From an uncultured Prevotella sp. (lineage in GTDB: Bacteria; Bacteroidota; Bacteroidia; Bacteroidales; Bacteroidaceae): a stretch of DNA of 45,152 nucleotides. Of the stretch, positions 42,781-45,152 are shown piece by piece (position 1 is the stretch's first letter; each line of letters begins with the position of its first letter). Made by a program: the position numbers and the translations under genes. Location: NCBI GenBank assembly GCA_900316015.1, contig ONBG01000027.1:1-45152 (forward strand). Direction: 5' to 3'. The notes below the pieces were generated by a model. That model searched no databases. It was not told the DNA's origin and saw only the letters and a list, made by a program, of their open reading frames with translations.

Positions 42781-44829
42781 ATGAAAATGATAAAGAATCT
42801 GTTCTTGGGGGCTATGACAACCGTTGCCGCGCTGTGCCTTACTTCATGTAATGACCTGCTCGACCTGAAACCGATCAGCCAGATTACCCCTGGAGCTTAT
42901 TATAAAAATGCCGACCAGTTGGCGGCATACCTCAACAACTATTATGACTCTTACTTGGTGATGCCATACTCTGGTTCCATGACCCATCAGTGGGGACAGT
43001 GGAACGAAGGTAAGGCCAAGTCGGACTGGGACACAGATATCTACTGCTGGGGCGGTGGCAATACCCAGTTGTTTGCTAACGACCACTGGGAAGTTGGGGC
43101 AGGAAAGGTCCTGCAAGGCTACTATGGTGGCGTGCGTGTCTTCAATTACTTCATCAACACCGTGAAGGAAGACATTGCCAAAGGCAACCTGACTGCCACG
43201 GAAGACGTGAACAATTATTTAGGCGAAGGTTATTTCTTCCGTGCCCTTTGCTATTATCGCATGATGGCACTGTATGGTGACCTGCCCATTATCCGTGATG
43301 TATTGCAGGACAATAACGACGTGATCGTGGAGAACAGCAAGCGCTCACCACGCAATGAGGTAGCACGTTTCATTCTCCAGGACTTGGACAGTGCGGCTAT
43401 GCTCTGCTATCCCCGCAGTCATTTCAATGGTCAACGTGTCAATCGCGAGGCTGCCTTGCTGATCAAATCACGTGTTGCCTTGTTTGAGGGTACCTTCGAG
43501 AAATACCACAGAGGTACCGGTCGCGTGCCGGGAGATGCTAACTGGCCAGGCGCAAAGATGAGCTATAACCAGGGCAAGACCTTTGACCAAGAGGGTGAGG
43601 TGAAGTTCTTCCTGCAGCAAGCAATGGATGCTGCCAAGCAGGTAGGCGACAACGTCACGCTGACGGAGAACAACCATCGCATCAACCCTGCCTATGGGGA
43701 GAAAGATGGATGGAACCCCTATTTCAACCTGTTCAGTCAACCTTCCCTCGCCAATGTGCCTGAAGCATTGATGTGGAAGCAGTACAACCGCGACCTTGGA
43801 TTCGTGCATTTGACTGGTCATTCCATGATCACTGGTCAGAACACAGGCTTCACACGCTCCTTCATCCAGACCTTCCTAATGAAGAACGGACTCCCCATCT
43901 ATGCTAACAACAGTGGTTATCATGGCGACGTGAAGTTAGATGATGTGAAGGCAGATCGTGACGAACGCCTGCAGCTTTTCCTCTGGGGAGAGAGCACGCC
44001 GACCTATACCGACCCTGCCATGCCTAACGTCGTGCAAGGAGAACCTCTCCCCGTGTACTTGGCTGCGACAGAGACCGACTCGAAGCATATCACGGATGAC
44101 GACCAGTCTATCCGTTGTATCACGGGTTATCAGCAGCGTAAGTATTATACGTATGATGCAGAGCAGACTCGCTATTCAGAGCAAACGACCACGAATGCCT
44201 GTCCCGTGATGCGGTCGGCTGAGGCTTTGCTTAACTATATGGAGGCAGATTATGAGCTGAATGGTTCGCTTAATTCCACTTCTCAGGCTTATTGGCGCAC
44301 CCTCCGCACCCGTGCTGGTATCGATACTGACTATCAGAAGACCATCGATGCCACAGATCTGTCGCAGGAAATGGACTTCGGACGTTACTCTGGCACGAAG
44401 CTCATCGACAAGACCTTATATAATATCCGTCGGGAACGCGTCACGGAACTCTTCTCAGAAGGATTGCGCTTTGCTGACCTCGTGCGCTGGCGTGCCTTTG
44501 ATAACATGATCACGACGAAGTGGATTCCCGAGGGTTGCAACTTCTGGGATGAGATGTACACCCACTACAGTCCGACAATCAAGGCCGACGGCTCTTCCGA
44601 TGCCGTTGTCTCACAGCGCAGCTTGAGTAAGTATCTCCGCCCATATAGCAAGTCCATGCAGGCTTCCAATGAACTGAAAGATGGCTATAACTGGCATGAG
44701 GCATATTATCTCTATCCGATTGGCATCACCGATATGCGTACGGCATCTCCCGACCGGTCCTTAGAGAATACCAATCTCTACCAGAACATCTATTGGCCTA
44801 CGGTGGCAGGAGGACATGCCGAGAAGTAG
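42781..44829 (+). CDS. SusD-family (RagB/SusD) surface glycan-binding lipoprotein
   Basis: A 682-residue lipoprotein with signal and lipobox LTSC (Cys at about 23), then NDLLDLKPISQITPGAYYKNADQL. The SusD helical repeats follow: EGYFFRALCYYRMMALYGDLPII is the classic TPR-like segment at about 150-172. Further on are the family blocks PVMRSAEALLNYMEADYELNG and RRERVTELFSEGLRFADLVRWRA near 540-575. It caps the SusC barrel on the outer surface and binds the ligand. It is somewhat longer than many SusD proteins. A strong terminator follows at 44876-44913. Confidence 0.95.
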   Translation: MKMIKNLFLGAMTTVAALCLTSCNDLLDLKPISQITPGAYYKNADQLAAYLNNYYDSYLVMPYSGSMTHQWGQWNEGKAKSDWDTDIYCWGGGNTQLFANDHWEVGAGKVLQGYYGGVRVFNYFINTVKEDIAKGNLTATEDVNNYLGEGYFFRALCYYRMMALYGDLPIIRDVLQDNNDVIVENSKRSPRNEVARFILQDLDSAAMLCYPRSHFNGQRVNREAALLIKSRVALFEGTFEKYHRGTGRVPGDANWPGAKMSYNQGKTFDQEGEVKFFLQQAMDAAKQVGDNVTLTENNHRINPAYGEKDGWNPYFNLFSQPSLANVPEALMWKQYNRDLGFVHLTGHSMITGQNTGFTRSFIQTFLMKNGLPIYANNSGYHGDVKLDDVKADRDERLQLFLWGESTPTYTDPAMPNVVQGEPLPVYLAATETDSKHITDDDQSIRCITGYQQRKYYTYDAEQTRYSEQTTTNACPVMRSAEALLNYMEADYELNGSLNSTSQAYWRTLRTRAGIDTDYQKTIDATDLSQEMDFGRYSGTKLIDKTLYNIRRERVTELFSEGLRFADLVRWRAFDNMITTKWIPEGCNFWDEMYTHYSPTIKADGSSDAVVSQRSLSKYLRPYSKSMQASNELKDGYNWHEAYYLYPIGITDMRTASPDRSLENTNLYQNIYWPTVAGGHAEK

Positions 44830-44844
44830 GTTCCCACGTTGACT

Positions 44845-44862
44845 GAAGCTCCGTAGAGCTTC
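44845..44862 (+). repeat. Small inverted repeat after susD
   Basis: GAAGCTC (44845-44851), loop CGTA, GAGCTTC (44856-44862): a perfect 7-bp stem between the susD stop and the terminator. A similar AGCTTC/GAAGCT hairpin precedes repeat cluster 2 at 26088-26104. Confidence 0.6.
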
Positions 44863-44875
44863 GATCATCTGACAG

Positions 44876-44920
44876 TCATGGTCACCGCCCAAAAGGGGTC
44901 ACGGTGACCATGATTTTGTT
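44876..44920 (+). terminator. Strong terminator of the susC/susD operon
   Basis: A perfect 12-bp stem, TCATGGTCACCG (44876-44887) with CGGTGACCATGA (44902-44913), has a loop with its own CCC/GGG pairing and is followed by TTTTGTTTC. It shows the Sus transcript ends after susD. Confidence 0.9.
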
Positions 44921-44942
44921 TCTTCAGGAAACATTTTTCAGG

Positions 44943-45022
44943 AGATGACCTTTCGTCTTGCAAAAGATAATCTATCGCACGCTAAAAGATAACCTTTCGG
45001 AGGACAGGAGATGACCTTTTGC
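44943..45022. repeat. 22-bp repeat cluster 3 (four units)
   Basis: The cores are AGATGACCTTT (44943-44953), AAAGATAATCT (44963-44973), AGATAACCTTT (44987-44997) and AGATGACCTTT (45009-45019). The first three repeat, in order and in spacing (20 then 24 bp), the first three of cluster 2; the fourth is in the opposite orientation to its counterpart. The spacer words GCACGCT and GACAGG are also shared. It follows the susD terminator and lies 32 bp from the right IS end. Confidence 0.85.
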
Positions 45023-45054
45023 AAACCGTTGGATGAAGTCCTGTCCCATGCGAT

Positions 45055-45152
45055 TGTAGTTTACTGGATTTAGTTGACAACTTCTGATGTTAATAACTAA
45101 ATGGGTTGTCACGTTTATTCGCTACGTTCCGGATAAGTTTACAGTCCTTTCA
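45055..45152 (-). mobile_element. Inner end of a probable insertion sequence (right copy)
   Basis: This is the reverse complement of bases 1-98 with one mismatch. Read on the minus strand from the right edge it gives the same possible transposase tail (ERTVNLSGT, stop). The two copies face each other across the contig. The target duplication cannot be seen because the outer parts of the element are missing. Confidence 0.6.

Noticed and set aside
1-45152. A linear plasmid or phage with inverted terminal repeats
   Set aside because: The window contains rpsO, dnaA, murF-alr, nrdJ and other chromosomal genes and no replication, capsid or partition genes. Inverted contig ends at a multicopy IS explain the repeats better.

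Overview
The window looks like a chromosomal contig from a Bacteroidales bacterium, most likely Prevotellaceae. Three things support this. At least fifteen start regions carry the Bacteroidota -7 element TAnnTTTG, and Shine-Dalgarno sequences are sparse. There is a SusC/SusD pair. Several family-level signatures are typical of the group: the fused MurF-Alr, the bifunctional Fkp, a PorT-type barrel, DUF4923, a BtuB-like receptor with a long conserved leader, and a TPP-riboswitch operon of TonB receptor, PnuT and thiamine pyrophosphokinase. The genus is inferred; no rRNA is present to settle it.

Layout. 1-98 and 45055-45152 are the same sequence in opposite orientation (97/98 identical), probably inner ends of two IS copies at which the assembly stopped. 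Immediately inside each is a cluster of four ~22-bp repeat units, and a third cluster lies downstream of dnaA. From 324 to 3403: rpsO (-), typA (+) and a PorT-like barrel (+). From 3422 to 4594: the AI-2 operon mtnN-luxS (-). From 4704 to 13768: a tight five-gene envelope operon of YfhO membrane protein, Fkp, Nudix hydrolase, GSCFA protein and MurF-Alr. From 13917 to 18007: a hexuronate module of a GatC-like EIIC permease, a KduI with an apparent signal peptide, and an ExuT-like MFS transporter. From 18020 to 25968: nitroreductase (-), class II ribonucleotide reductase, FolB, amidase, MlaD protein and DnaA. From 26391 to 29357: DUF4923 protein, NahK-like kinase plus a CBM9-like protein, and a small lipoprotein (-). 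From 29447 to 33291: a BtuB-like TonB receptor (-) divergent from an acyl-CoA ligase (+). From 33346 to 35215: sulfatase and L-rhamnose mutarotase (-). From 35349 to 39173: the thiamine operon under a TPP riboswitch (-). From 39544 to 44829: a SusC/SusD pair closed by a strong terminator, with no enzymes or regulator beside it.

How the genes connect. Most are housekeeping or envelope genes. The most suggestive unit is 13917-18007. Its KduI keeps the expected metal ligands but begins with a Sec-like signal peptide that no alternative ATG can avoid. It is paired with a PTS-type EIIC that has no EIIA/EIIB here and with a proton-type hexuronate transporter, so periplasmic isomerisation of unsaturated-uronate products before uptake is a plausible hypothesis. 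The most unexplained DNA structure is the family of 22-bp repeat clusters. Each consists of 11-bp cores related to AAAGGTCATCT, all lie at gene 3' ends, and two of the three sit 31-32 bp from an IS end.
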